A stretch of 64,000 nt of DNA from Microglena sp. YARC (GCA_022414725.1 CM039464.1:60254539-60318538), one strand, 5' to 3'; positions 19,173-29,420 are shown, counted from the first letter of the stretch. Translations and numbers: made by a program. Notes: generated by a model not told the origin, from the letters alone.

Positions 19173-20845
19173 CTTCCTAACGGTAGGGCAGCTAGGGCAC
19201 TTGGAGGGGGCAGTGGCTGTAGCGGCCGTGCGCTTCGTACCACACTTGTAACATAAGTTACCCTCCTTAGCTAGTTTAATAGCATCCGGTGTCCAGGGCT
19301 GACCGTCAGCCTGCTTCCACTTATGCTTTTCAGCAAATTGTAGCTGTCCCGCAGGGCTGGAAAAGGGCGGCGGGCCCGTTGCAGCTGGAGTCTGGGCCGT
19401 GCCCTTCTTGTGCTTGTGCTGGGTGGACCCTCGTGAGGTCCACCAGGCCGTTTGCCTTTTGCCTGGACGTACATGGCCGAGGTAGGGGTTGGTGTTTTGG
19501 TGGCAGCAAGTTCAGTTTCAATGGCAGCAGCATGTTCGACAAGCTCGTCTAAAGAGGAAAATCGGCCTCCTTGTGCAGCAGTACGTCTGCGGCATCGTGC
19601 CTCGATGGTTGGAATCAGACCAAACCGAAACAGAACTAGCTGATCATCCAATTGCATACCCCCGGCAATGCGCACTTCGTTTTGGAAAGCCATAGCGTAA
19701 TGCCTAACCGTCGAGGTCTGCCGAATCGAGTTGGCATGCAGCCGTTGGCGTGCATTGATGTCGTCGTTAGCATGGTAGGGGTCATAGAATTTTAGGAACT
19801 GAGTTTTTATCTCAGCCCACGTAATGGCCGGTGACGCGGTCATGAGGTGGTCTAGCCACTCGGCAGCTACCCCACCAAAGAAGTTTGGTATGTTGGATGG
19901 TACTAACATATGGTGCAACGTGCAATATGACTCTAGCAACTTCCACCAAATCCTACCCCTCGGGAGCTTCTTATCTTCTACCCCAGTCCAAAGGGATGGA
20001 CGTTCATACTTGCCAACTAAGAGCCTCGGGACCAAGGGCAAAACATGTGACTCTACCTTAGCTGCCGCAGCTTGTAGCTCAGCCACTTTGGCCTTGGCCT
20101 CCAGCAGCTCAATCTGGGCACGTAGAGCCATTAAAGCGTCCGAATGAGGTCCAGCGGGAGGGCCAGCAGCGGGCGGTCCTGCAGCGGGCGCTTCAGCAGC
20201 GGGCTGGCCAGCAGCAGGCGATCCATCAGTAGGGGGGCCCGCAGGCAGTCCAGCTGTGGGGGCCGCGGGTTGTCCAGCGGGGGCGGGGGGCGTTGCAGGC
20301 GATCCAGCAGCGGGGCCATCCGGTGGTCCAGCGGGGGCGGGGGGCGTTGCAGGCGATCCAGCAGCGGGGCCCTCAGGTGGTCCAGCGGGGGGCGTTTGCT
20401 GGGCCTTCAGGAGAGCGGAAACTCGAAGTGTCTCCTGTTCGGCATCCCTCATTCGCATTTGGAGCCGAGCCATCTCCTCAAGGTGCTTGGATGCGGTGGC
20501 CTCGGCCTCGTGATGGTGAAGAAGTTCGAGGCTAGCGATAACCCTGTCCTTCTCCACGAGGGCAACGTGCGCGGCAGCCTTGCCAAGCGGCGTGGAGTCA
20601 GGCCTTGTGGCGACCTTCTTGCCATTGACTTTGACAGCCATCCGCGCTTCCTTCAGCTCCTTCTCGGTAGCTGAAAGGTCGGGAGGCGAAGGTGCCGACC
20701 CTCCAGCGCCTTTTCTTTTCTCCTTGGAGAGCTCGTGCAGCTCCCAAGCCTTGACTTGCTGGACGAGCTCCTCGTGGTCCATGTCGTCAACATCCGGGAC
20801 CTCAGAAGGTGGAGCCGCAGCAGCTTGGGCTGAAGAAGAGGCCAT
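19173..20845 (-). CDS. gag: Element A Gag (frameshifted near 19440)
   Basis: Starts at ATG 20845 with an alanine-rich N-terminus, a charged helical/coiled-coil region (residues ~70-150), a long Pro-Ala-Gly linker of tandem AGPPxGPAAGSPATPP units (~155-235) and a retrotransposon Gag capsid domain (~265-420: AAEWLDHLM, EIKTQFLKFYDPYH, FQNEVRIAGG). Near 19440 the frame is lost by one base relative to the C-terminal zinc motif; the inverted copy at about 42745 has the extra base that restores the frame. The C-terminal motif is CYKCG ... KCPSC (CX2C-X14-CX2C), not the usual CCHC knuckle. Initiation at 20845 fits the first ATG after the leader, about 90 nt from the LTR. Confidence 0.85.
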
Positions 20846-20917
20846 ACTCGGTGATGGTGGGCTCGAGGGGACGTCGGGGGTGGGGAGTAAAGCGAGTGGC
20901 GCGGTTTGAAAGCGCGA

Positions 20918-20936
20918 CCAGGCTCAAGAAACCAAT
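20918..20936 (-). other. Primer-binding region of element A
   Basis: Immediately inside the 5' LTR the minus strand reads ATTGGTTTCTTGAGCCTGG. It resembles the TGGTATCAGAGCC site complementary to initiator tRNA-Met with mismatches; element B has TTGGTTTCTGGAGCCTGA at the same place. The exact primer tRNA is not certain. Confidence 0.55.
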
Positions 20937-21231
20937 TGTGGTATATGAATACCTTGTAACACGGAGTGTCTTGTAACTGGAAGCCTAAGAAATGATCTCA
21001 GGAGTTTAGACGGCCCTAAGAGTCAGAAGCACGGCTTAAGACTCCCTTCCCGCTTCCAGCGCGTCTAGACCCTAATGGAACCCTCGTTTTAGGTATTCCC
21101 GAGTAGCTGATCAGACACTGATCAGTAGGTCAATTCGCTCGGTTTCAACTGCCTACAGAAGTCGTTCGTCATCTGTCGGAAAGTCGTCACCACCGCGTGG
21201 CAACTCAGTGGGAGGATCGTTATCCACCACA
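20937..21231 (-). repeat. 5' LTR of element A
   Basis: 295-bp partner of the LTR at 14898-15192, same TG..CA ends. TSD TCCAC follows at 21232-21236. Confidence 0.93.
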
Positions 21232-21702
21232 TCCACCCTCCGTTCGGCTCTTCTCGCTGCTGGTTGGCGGGTCATCTCCCCGGACCCCATCATCCTCGGC
21301 TCCTTCGGTACCCTCTTCGCCTCCCTTATTCCCATTTTTTCTTCTCTCGGTATCCATCCTACTGACACCACCCGCCTCCTCCACTCCCTCCACCTGCATG
21401 CCGTCCGATGCGCACATACCATTGTGTGTACCCGCCGGCGCATGGAATCTGCTACACACTCGTCCCACACTCCTTCTTCCGCCACCGGCTATCGTGGGGG
21501 GTACCGCCCCCCCTAGCCACCCCCCCGGTTTGATGGTGTTGTCCGAGGACCCCCTTTGGACAGCTTCCTTAATCACGCCGAATTGGCGTACCGCTTTTCT
21601 TTTCTTTTCTTTTCCTCCTCCTCATCTTTAAGACTTTGATCCGCGATCCGCGAAACCGCGCTGGGGGTCGCCTTGAGTCCGAGTTGGGGCGTCACCCAGA
21701 TG
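21232..21702 (+). mobile_element. LINE-like element, part 2 (3' end)
   Basis: Right portion of the element split by A. It begins with the TCCAC duplication and the frame from 12874 continues (STLRSALLAAGWRV ... FSSLGIHPTDTTRLLHSL ... TRRRMES) to a stop at about 21516. A pyrimidine-rich 3' region with CTTTTCTTTTCTTTTCC (about 21592) follows. The true 3' end is unclear because element B inserted at 21708. Confidence 0.75.
21237..21516 (+). pseudogene. C-terminal end of LINE-like RLE polyprotein
   Basis: About 93 codons completing the endonuclease region: STLRSALLAAGWRVISPDPI, GSFGTLFASLIPIFSSLG and HAVRCAHTIVCTRRRMES. It corresponds to the conserved tail that follows the catalytic PD...E...K region in restriction-like endonuclease domains of R2-like elements. 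Separated from the rest by element A. Confidence 0.65.
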
Positions 21703-21707
21703 CCGGA

Positions 21708-21971
21708 TGTGACGTATGAATACATCTTAACAAACACAAAAGTGTTCAACGAGTTGATAGGGGAATGATCCCTAATATTGTCTGCCTTGGAGCATATTAG
21801 CCGTGCTTATATGCTCGTCACATCATCTCGCGCGTCGCCTGAACTTCAGGGTTCAGGTCGCTTCGTTCGACTTCCCGTCAGTAGGAGTCGTCCAACTACG
21901 ACTCTTCACCTACTTCCGGGAAGTCGTCGCCCCCTCAAGGGGACGCGGTGTGAGGATCATTATCCGTCACA
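21708..21971 (-). repeat. 3' LTR of element B
   Basis: 264 bp, TGTGACGTATG ... TATCCGTCACA on the plus strand; partner at 24997-25260. The adjacent polypurine tract on the minus strand is GAGAGGGGGGAAT. Confidence 0.92.
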
Positions 21972-23040
21972 ATTCCCCCCTCTCTGGCCTGAGACTTCTC
22001 CCGAAGTCGTGCACTTTTACGAAGGGCGAATTCGTCAGGTGTAACCGTGGCGGTTTCCCTGTGAGTAGGTCGTCTGTCGATGTCGGTATTTGACCAACTT
22101 TGGTCAACGGTCGTGTTTTACCCGGGTTGAGGCGCCAGTATAATACAATCTGTGAGGTGCAGGGTAAAGCAAGGTCGGATTCGAGTTCCCAAGAGTGGGC
22201 GTGGTGTGAGTAAGTGTCATCATACCCACAATTCCCCCTTCTCTAGCCTGAGACTTCTCCCGAAGGCTTGCATTTACGGAGGCGGTCGGAAGGGAAACTC
22301 GTTAGGGGTGATCAGTCCCTGCGAGGTGGCCGTCCGTATCTGATGGTAGATGTACAGATCGGTATGTAAGAGAGGGAAAAAAATAACGAACATGCGATAG
22401 GGTGGGTTGAAGTCTTGAAGAGACTCTCACCCATTTTCGTAACCTGGCCAGGTATAGTTTTGATAAAGTCGGAGTCCTTGTTCTTCTATGCTCACAAAGG
22501 ATAATTCGGTGGAAGATTTTCGCGATCTGCTCCGCGCCATCTGTAATTGTACAAGGCGCGAGTTTGGCCATTTTCGTAAGTCTGTCTACAATCTCGTAGA
22601 ACATGTCGCATCCCTGTGACGTGGGCAATCCCATAATAAAGTCCATGGACAGCGAGTCAAATGGAGATATGGGGATCGGCAGAGGTTGCAAAAGCCCGTG
22701 AGATTTTTGGTGTGAAGCCTTCACCCGTTGACAGGAGTCGCACGATCGGACATAGTCGTTTGCGTCAATGCGCATGGCGGGCCACCAATAAAAAGCGGGC
22801 GATGGACTGAAATGTGCGTTCAAATCCCGGGTGTCCACTGCGTTGTGTGTCGTGGAAAGCAAACAAGATACGTTCCGTGAGGGCATTTCCATTAGGCACC
22901 ACAATCTGTGCAGACGAGGCGGAGCGTTTTGAATGAGAAGTACCAATCCAGAACCCATCAGGACGATGAGTGAGGTACTGTACATTCCGGGGATCATCAA
23001 ACCAGTCGTCTGATTCGTAAGCGGCAAGGATATCTGTCAT
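21972..23040 (-). pseudogene. Element B integrase and pol C-terminal remnants
   Basis: Frames shift repeatedly. Recognisable pieces on the minus strand: [20 protein letters not shown] (22850), [16 protein letters not shown] with zinc-binding cysteines (22740), [13 protein letters not shown] with the first catalytic Asp (22640), then [14 protein letters not shown]. The second Asp and Glu of the catalytic triad are missing because the segment jumps to the extreme C-terminus near 22200-22060. The integrase cannot be functional. Confidence 0.85.
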
Positions 23041-23044
23041 CAGA

Positions 23045-23503
23045 TCACGTGCATGAGTGGAGGGGATCTTCGGGGTCGAGACGTTGGAGCAGCATGGCTG
23101 CCGTGTCTGAGAAGTCTGGGTTACGACTCAGCGGATCTGCGACATTTGAACGTCCAGCGATGTGATTCCACTTCATGTTCGAGAATCTGGAGAAGAACTC
23201 CATGTAGCGAGCCTGCTTACGAGATAGCATGGGCTGATTAGCCAAGTAGACCGATGGTTCGTAATCAGTGTCGAGTTCGAATTGTCCCGTGCATCCTTCA
23301 AGATAGCATCGCCACTCTTTTAACGCGAGGTAGACAGCGAGTAATTCCTGTTCGCCTGTCGAGTAGTTGCGTTCGGCTTTCGAAAATTTGTGCGAGTGGA
23401 AAGCGATAGGTCGCCAATCCTGCAGCAAGACACCCCCTGTACCTACGACAGAAGCATCGGCAACTGCACGATAGTCCTTCGAAGGGTCGGGGTGAGCCAG
23501 CAA
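23045..23503 (-). pseudogene. Element B RNase H region
   Basis: A 152-residue open segment in a frame different from the RT: VADASVVGTGGVLLQD, EQELLAVYLALKEWRCYLEG, FELDTDYEPSVYLANQPML and IAGRSNVADPLSRNPDF. It matches A's RNase H almost residue for residue. Linked to the RT segment by a frameshift near 23500-23570. Confidence 0.88.
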
Positions 23504-24186
23504 TGGCGCGTTGGTAAGGCTTCGTTTGATCTCATCGAAAGCCTGTTGGCATTTTGGGGACCAGATTTAAATCCTAGTCCTTGCAGGCCCTGTTGCCGTT
23601 TTCCGAGGGGTTTGCCTGCCGGCTTACATTTCCCAGGGCGTGTGTCATGTTGATTGGCAATTGCGATCAGAGGGGCCGCGACCGAAGAGTAACCTTGGAG
23701 GAACTTCCTGAAAAAGTTTGAAAGTCCAAGGAACTGCTGTACTTCCTTCGATGTTTTCGGAGTAGGCCAGTCATTGACTGCCTTGACTTTCGTAGCGTTG
23801 ACTCGGATACCGTCCCCCGAGAGCACGTGGCCGAGGTACTTCACTTCGGGTTGGAAAAATCTGCATTTTTCCCGCGAGAGGAAGAGATGGTTGTCCTCCA
23901 ATCGTTGTAGTACCATGCGAATATGTTTTTCGTGTTCTTCGTCATCCTTGCTGAAAATGATGACATCATCGAGGTAAATGACGACAAATTTGCCGATGAA
24001 GTTACGGAACACAGTGTTCATGACTTCGGTAAAGGCCGATGGGGAGTTTGCGAGTCCGAAGGGCAGGACTTTAAATTCAAACAACTCCATGGGAGTGATG
24101 AATGCGGTTTTCGGCACATCGTGGTTGAAATAGCAATAGTCAATCCCCGTTATCTCCGTTTCGTTGAGACGGACGCCTGAGAGCAC
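23443..24186 (-). pseudogene. Element B reverse transcriptase, main segment
   Basis: 247 residues containing DVPKTAFITPMELFEFKVLP, GKFVVIYLDDVIIFSKDDEE and YLGHVLSGDGIRVN. The catalytic YLDD is at about 23965-23976. The N-terminal RT fingers are absent; the segment begins with LSGVRLNETEITGIDY, i.e. the sequence normally found after YLDD, so it is a rearranged copy. Confidence 0.88.
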
Positions 24187-24548
24187 ATGCTCCAGGTGTT
24201 CGACCTCATCATGGAAAAAACGAAGATTATGATGTCATCAAAGTAGATGACAACAAATTTGCCCGTCATGTCGTGGAGCATCGTGCTCATGATTGTTGTG
24301 AAGGCCGAGCAAGAAATCATATTTGATAACTCGCTAGGTCCGAGGACCCGGTTGGGGGATACCCCGTCAGTGATCGGGCACACGACCTTGGTATCCTGCC
24401 GAAGGACCAAATCGGAATCGGGTGGGGAGATGACTCCAGATTGAAAACTTCCAGCTCGAGCTGCGTTCACACTGCTGGTGAATTGTCGGGTGGACATTAG
24501 CCCGTATGTGTTGTGTTCAGCGATGTCGAAGAACTCATTTCGACCCAA
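24150..24548 (-). pseudogene. Element B upstream pol segment with second RT catalytic motif
   Basis: Contains DTKVVCPITDGVSPNRVLGP (equivalent to the region before RT in A) followed directly by TGKFVVIYFDDIIIFVF, a second, divergent copy of the YxDD box (about 24236-24250). Everything between was deleted. This indicates recombination between related templates. Confidence 0.8.
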
Positions 24549-24996
24549 CTGTGAGTGAGCTGGGTGGGCTCTTCGTCAGGCCCGTCCTGGGGACCCATGG
24601 GGTGGCCCGTAACCAGAGGCGAAATCATGGGAGGTGAAATTCGGGTCGTGTATGGGAACAGGAGACAGAACAAGGAACGAGCACTTCGCTGCTGCAACGG
24701 AACAAGGGACAAGCATAGCGCAACAGGCATCGAAGGCCTATTATCATTACCCGTCACAATGGGGGACGTTCGAGGGCAGGCAGGGGCGTCACGAACGGAA
24801 TCAAGCATCAATTTCAGGTGTTCTAACGTAGGCAGGGGCCTTGTGAACTCTTACCGTTTTAGCAGCAGCCTCGAGCTGGGCGAGCGGGGTGGGTGGGCTT
24901 AGGGCCCAGCGGAAAGGAAGGTCCCGCGGAGAGGGCGTTGAGCTGCGAGTAGGGAGGGGTTAGCGTGAAAAAGGAGATCAGGCTCCAGAAACCAAC

Positions 24997-25260
24997 TGTG
25001 ACGTATGAATACGTCTTAACAAACACAAAAGTGTTCAACGAGATGATAGGGGAATGATCCCTAATATTGTCTGCCTTGGTGCATATTAGCCGTGCTTATA
25101 TGCTCGTCACATCATCTCGCGCGTCGCCTGAACTTCAGGGTTCAGGTCGCTTCGTTCGACTTCCCGTCAGTAGGAGTCGTCCAACTACGACTCTTCACCT
25201 ACTTCCGGGAAGTCGTCGCCCCCTCGAGGGGACGCGGTGTGAGGATCATTATCCGTCACA
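24997..25260 (-). repeat. 5' LTR of element B
   Basis: 264-bp partner of 21708-21971. TSD CCGGA follows at 25261. Primer-binding region TTGGTTTCTGGAGCCTGA lies just inside at about 24979-24996. The leader and remnant gag (24550-24975) have no open frame I could assign. Confidence 0.92.
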
Positions 25261-25265
25261 CCGGA

Positions 25266-26281
25266 GGAATTTTGGGGACTAACTTGGTGCGTTGCCCCAA
25301 TACTGGGTGATCTCTACGAGGCGAGTCAGGGCGATGCCCCGGGGTGGTGCCGGAACCCCGGGGGGCGGGGGTTTGGAAAACTATACCCTCGAGCCGGGTC
25401 GGGGCCACGACCCACTACTGGGGGGGTCAGCAGCCTGTCTCTATATGACTCGGCCTGCCAGCTCTGGCTAGGTAAGTACATATATCGGGGCTAGAACCAC
25501 CGTTGCTGCCTTCCGAAGCGACTCTTGAAGTACCGCTGTCGGGCGATGGCGGTTTTGTAGGGCAATCCATACCCCGCTAACGCGGGGGATCGGGCGTAGC
25601 TGAGAGAATTCACGCTCTAGGTTCGTTCTCCGCCTGACTGTAACCAAGTATCGGTGCCATCCCCACATGTCTCGGACAGACCGGTGAGTTATGGGTTTGT
25701 TATGTTATCTTAACCTAGTACCTAGTCTCCTGAGACCATTAATGATGGACAGTTGTTCCCCGTAGTACTTCCGATCTAGTTACGTCTGATTCATCTCAGC
25801 AATATACGAGCACTCTTGGCCCATGCATGGCATTCGCTATATACCTTGCTATTAATCCACATAGTTCTACATCCCTAACCATAATAACTTCTACCGTAGT
25901 AAGTGCTTAGTGTTGAGACTGATCGTGCCTGGCCATCCACATGACGTGTTCTGACCTCACAATAGCTGTCTATCTTAGGGGGAGGCGCTATGTCTACCCT
26001 CATGCACCGATGAATGCATGACAGGTACTTATTGCGCATAAGTTCGATCACTTCGTCAATCATTGACTGCGGCTTGCTGTCCATCATGGAATTGACGTCA
26101 ATCATGATACATTTGGCGAGAGGGCACTTGCAAAGGGGTGGTAAGGGTGGCCTCCGGAGTAGAAATCGACCACATCCCAATCGGTAGTCTTCTCTTGGGT
26201 GGTGTCCCCTGTACATGGCTTGCACTGAATTTGCTCTGTCTTTTTGTGGTTAACGCGTGATTCGTGATGCGTGTTCGGTTA
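25266..26281. other. Region between elements B and D
   Basis: Pre-insertion flank of B. GC-rich to about 25440 (GCCCCGGGGTGGTGCCGG), then mixed. Apart from the 116-codon frame at 25875-26225 no gene is recognised. Whether 25266-25440 is the remaining LINE-like 3' UTR is undecided. Confidence 0.4.
25875..26225 (-). CDS. Hypothetical 116-residue frame
   Basis: A frame starting ATG 26225 and ending at the stop at 25875. It contains a Cys-rich stretch (PLCKCPLAKCIMID), an acidic helix (SMIDEVIELMRNKYLSCIH) and a Ser/Tyr-rich tail. I do not recognise a family. It starts 57 bp beyond the outer edge of the element D LTR. The inverted copy at 35698-36048 is identical at the protein level, but that copy is probably not independent, so conservation cannot be argued from it. 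Could be chance. Confidence 0.25.
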   Translation of the reverse strand: MQAMYRGHHPREDYRLGCGRFLLRRPPLPPLCKCPLAKCIMIDVNSMMDSKPQSMIDEVIELMRNKYLSCIHRCMRVDIAPPPKIDSYCEVRTRHVDGQARSVSTLSTYYGRSYYG

Positions 26282-27009
26282 TGTTATTAACTAAGCATAG
26301 CACAAGCAAGGACAAGAGTTTACCTATAATGGGGAAGTGAAGTAGCCCGTCTGTTATCTTCGTGGAGGTAAGGAGGGATCGGTCTGGAGCTACTTCGTTC
26401 TATGTATTCAGGGCAGCCTGCGGGCTGATGGCGTAGAGGCAGTACATGAGAAGTTACTTACCCACGTGCGTACGTTACTAGGCTTACCAACGTGCGTACG
26501 TTACTAGACTTACGGGTACCGAGTTTCCATATGCCCTTGATAACAGCCCAGAATCCCTGCGAAGGGATCTATACCGTTACCCCCCCCCCCCACCACCACC
26601 ACCCCCACCACCACCCCACCACCACCACCACCACCACCACCACCACCAAGAAGAGATGCGGTCCTCGCATTTATTTAGGAGAAAAAAGGGGGGTGTGAAT
26701 CCCTGTGGTCTTGTGCGTTACTGCGTTGTTCTCAAAATATACTCGTCCATATCAAGTTGGTTCCGGAGAGAACCATTTAGTTTTAATGTAAGTTCTTTAC
26801 AAAGGCATATACTCAATAGCGGAGAAGATGCTATTAAGCGCGACAGGCGCAATCATATAGAGTAGAGATGAGTACTGCATGGTACTGCAGTCACGTGCAG
26901 GCCACAGCTAGCCTGTGTCCTGGCTGCAGGCAACACAGGACCTGGAGGGAACAGGTACGGGTGTGCACTATGCTAACTCAGAGACTGATATATAAATCAG
27001 TCAATAACA
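26282..27009 (-). repeat. 3' LTR of element D (TGTTATT..AATAACA)
   Basis: On the minus strand a 728-bp block starts TGTTATTGACTGAT right after the purine tract GAATTGGGGGAGA and ends CTTAGTTAATAACA; the ends are near-perfect inverted repeats, typical of LTRs. It contains a (CCA)n microsatellite (26591-26650) and two copies of ACGTGCGTACGTTACTAG (26463, 26490). The matching 5' LTR is not in the window. Confidence 0.65.
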
Positions 27010-27024
27010 TCTCCCCCAATTCAA
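27010..27024 (-). other. Polypurine tract of element D
   Basis: TTGAATTGGGGGAGA on the minus strand immediately upstream of the LTR start TGTTATTG. Confidence 0.65.
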
Positions 27025-27678
27025 GGTATTCTTTAACTAAAGAATTCCTGGAATTAACTGAGGGGCATAAGAAAATTAAGTAGTGACCACCATGGATTAA
27101 AGAAAGGTAGAGGAGTCAGTATAGGGAGCAGGGACTCAGAGAAGAAATTTATTCAAGTCGATGCAGAGGGGAAGGTAGTCCTCTTGTAGAGTCTGAGAGT
27201 TAATTTACTATGCTAGCAGATCTAAGGGTAAGCTACTTATGTGAAGTAAACAAACTTGCAGAGAGGCTGCTCGCTAAGCTGCAGGGAAGGAAAACTGCAG
27301 ATAGGCTACAGGCTAGGTTGCAGAGAGGCTGCTAGGAAGCTGGGAGGTAACTGCAGGTAGGCTGCAGGCTAGGTTGCAGAGAGGCTGCTAGGAAGGCAGA
27401 AGGAAGCTGCAGGGTTGCAAGCTTTCTTGGTTACGAGAAGAGTGCATGATTCGAGATGGGAGAATATAGGCAAGATGTCTGTGCTAGTCCCCCCATAATT
27501 TTGGAGCATCCTAAATTAGAGATTGCAGGCATCTTGCAGTGACCATGAGGGGATCTAAAAACTAAAAATGGGAACATCTGTATATAGGGTAGAACAAGAT
27601 ATCAGTACATAAGGCAGTACAAATTCTAAGTTTAGAGTGTTCATGGCTAAAGCAAAATAAAAGGTGCAAGGTCAATAT
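27025..27678 (-). other. 3' non-coding body of element D
   Basis: No gene. Includes two ~57-bp tandem units (GGTTGCAGAGAGGCTGCTAG near 27317 and 27373) and further GCAGAGAGGCTGCT copies at 27258. Confidence 0.5.
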
Positions 27679-28001
27679 CTAGGCGTCAGATGCTGGGTAT
27701 CCATCCAGCTCCAGATGCAGGTGGATCTTTGCTAAGAGGGTGGAGAATGACCTCTCAGACATCTTGGGGGTGTCTAGCATGTTGATGACCCAGAAGTCCA
27801 TGGGGTTCCAGTGCATGCTCAGGTTGTTAACAGAGATTACCCTTCCTCCAGGGTATGCACAGCTGATGGGATGCATGAGCATTTTGGGCCAGGTAGCTAG
27901 GACTCTTGCATGTGCTTGGACCATGGCTGCTTGCAGGCAGATGGCCCATTGGAGGGTGGGCCTGTCAGCTGTAGATATAGTGGGATAGGAGTGGACCATG
28001 T
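27679..28001 (-). CDS. Element D hypothetical protein, C-terminal part
   Basis: The minus-strand frame contains TADRPTLQWAICLQAAMVQA, SCAYPGGRVISVNNLSMHW and MLDTPKMSERSFSTLLAKIH before its stop. It is not a recognisable gag or pol domain. The frame is interrupted by element C at CATGT; joining the flanks extends it upstream through VCGPILNHISRLQ to a stop at 32434-32436, about 150 codons in all. The product is unknown; position before a polypurine tract and LTR suggests it is the last frame of element D. Confidence 0.4.
27997..28001. repeat. TSD of element C (CATGT), left
   Basis: CATGT before the left LTR recurs at 32299-32303 after the right LTR. Confidence 0.85.
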
Positions 28002-28299
28002 TATCAGCATGAATAGCGGTGCTCTCGCTTGTTTTATGTCTTGGTGACTCCTTGTGTACTCCCTTAGAACTATCGGTCCTGACAGTACTATGTCAGCTTC
28101 CTGTTGACTGCGTCATCGGTTCTTCTGACACGCGCTGTCTAGCCTGTACCCTGATCAGGTTCCAGGCTACCGCCCCCTTTCCTCCACTGGTGCCCCTTAA
28201 TGGGTCTCCTGTGCTTGTAACTTATTCTCGTCTCCGCATTTATAGATTGGCGTGCTGCACACACAAAGTCCACTCTCCGGAGTGTTATCCAAGCTGATA
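28002..28299 (+). repeat. Left LTR of element C
   Basis: 298 bp, TATCAGCATGAATAGCGG to ATCCAAGCTGATA, exactly repeated at 32001-32298. Confidence 0.88.
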
Positions 28300-28434
28300 G
28301 GTTATGCGGCCCTTCATTTACTACCACTGCTTTGCGATGCAACTTCCGCGAGGACCTCCCGCCATTTTTGAGAAAACTCCATGACATGGATGGTCTTTCC
28401 TGGACGCGCGGGATGCGCAGTATCATTCTCAGCG

Positions 28435-28662
28435 ATGGCTGCGACCAATCCTTCCAACGGAGGAACGGCTCCTCTTGATGATTGGCTAGACGTTTGTGCA
28501 CCAGCTGCCTCTGCTAGCGGTCATGAGAGTCCTTCCGCCATCGTGGAAGTAACCCCCCCCGGTCATTCCTCCATCTTCTCTTCCTTTTCCTCCCCTGCCG
28601 TCTGTCGCCTCCTCCCGTCTGTCGTAGATGACTGTGACGTGCAGACTCAAGTCGGCGACTAG
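28435..28662 (+). CDS. Hypothetical N-terminal frame of element C
   Basis: 75 codons beginning MAATNPSNGGTAPLDDWLD, 135 bp after the left LTR, where a gag start would be expected. Rich in Ser, Pro and Ala with no recognised domain. Further short plus-strand frames follow (28628-28846, 28843-29295, 30125-30493), suggesting a decayed or frameshifted longer reading frame. Function unknown. Confidence 0.3.
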   Translation: MAATNPSNGGTAPLDDWLDVCAPAASASGHESPSAIVEVTPPGHSSIFSSFSSPAVCRLLPSVVDDCDVQTQVGD

Positions 28663-29420
28663 CCTGGACATCGGTGGAGATACCCCGTCTTCGTCTGCTC
28701 GCGTCCTTGACGTCGCTAACCTTTCTCCGGTGTTTGAGGCTCTGCCTGCATACCGGAGGTTGCCAAGCCGACCAAGCTCCCTGCTGATGTCTACGTCGTC
28801 TTTGCCCCCTTTGCTCTGCCCAGCCGACGGTCGGCTACTGGCATGAGCTTGCGCTCTAGTGGCTCTGTGCTACCTTCTGGAGAATTTTTTCGATCAAGCT
28901 GGCGGATCGCCGGCACTGCCGTAGGGTTCGCCAGAGGAGGACGACCTACGCGTCTGGACCTGGAGATTCTGGAGGTGGTAGGAAGCAGGGGGGTATGGTC
29001 AGCACCACTACGGGTGCTGCTCCCTCTACCCCCCAACCGGGTGAGTCGAGCGATAGAGGGGGGGGACTTGGGATTGACTGATCATCGACGGCGGGATATT
29101 AGGACCTTTGCATGCCTCGGCTCTGCTCTTCGCATCCTAGCGATAAATGTTCGAATTCTGCCCTTGCGATTTGCGATTTTCTGCCATTGGTGCGATTTTC
29201 TGCACCAGGTGCGACTTGCTGCACTGTCATTCTCGTCTCCTTTTTCCCATACCTCAAATCTCGACTTCGACCTAACGCTTCCCCACCTTCTGTGATCCCA
29301 GGTCTCGCAGCGCCGGACTTCGCCCATGCTACAGGCCGCAGTGGACGCCGTCCTGGCCCTAGTCCAGCGGCCGTGGAGGATCTTTGGCATGATATCTTGG
29401 TGGATATTTTTCTCTCTTAG

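Larger units (their letters stand above)
14898..21231 (-). mobile_element. Ty3/gypsy (chromovirus-like) LTR retrotransposon A
   Basis: A complete 6334-bp element on the minus strand with 295-bp LTRs (TGTGG...CCACA) and the 5-bp TSD TCCAC. Order from its 5' end: LTR, primer-binding region, gag (20845-19173), in-frame UAG, pol (PR-RT-RNase H-integrase-chromodomain), polypurine tract, LTR. The LTRs differ at three positions I can see (about 99% identical), so the insertion is young. It interrupts the LINE-like element at 12874. An inverted, damaged copy of its 5' half lies at 40704-43869. Confidence 0.95.
21708..25260 (-). mobile_element. Degenerate Ty3/gypsy LTR retrotransposon B
   Basis: A 3553-bp element on the minus strand with 264-bp LTRs (TGTGACG...CGTCACA) and a perfect 5-bp TSD CCGGA (21703-21707, 25261-25265). 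It is a relative of A: pol fragments align in order but gag and most of the protease/RT fingers are missing, the RT catalytic region is duplicated, and integrase is cut short. LTRs differ at four visible positions (about 98.5% identical). Probably mobilised in trans if at all. Inverted copy at 36663-40226. Confidence 0.93.
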
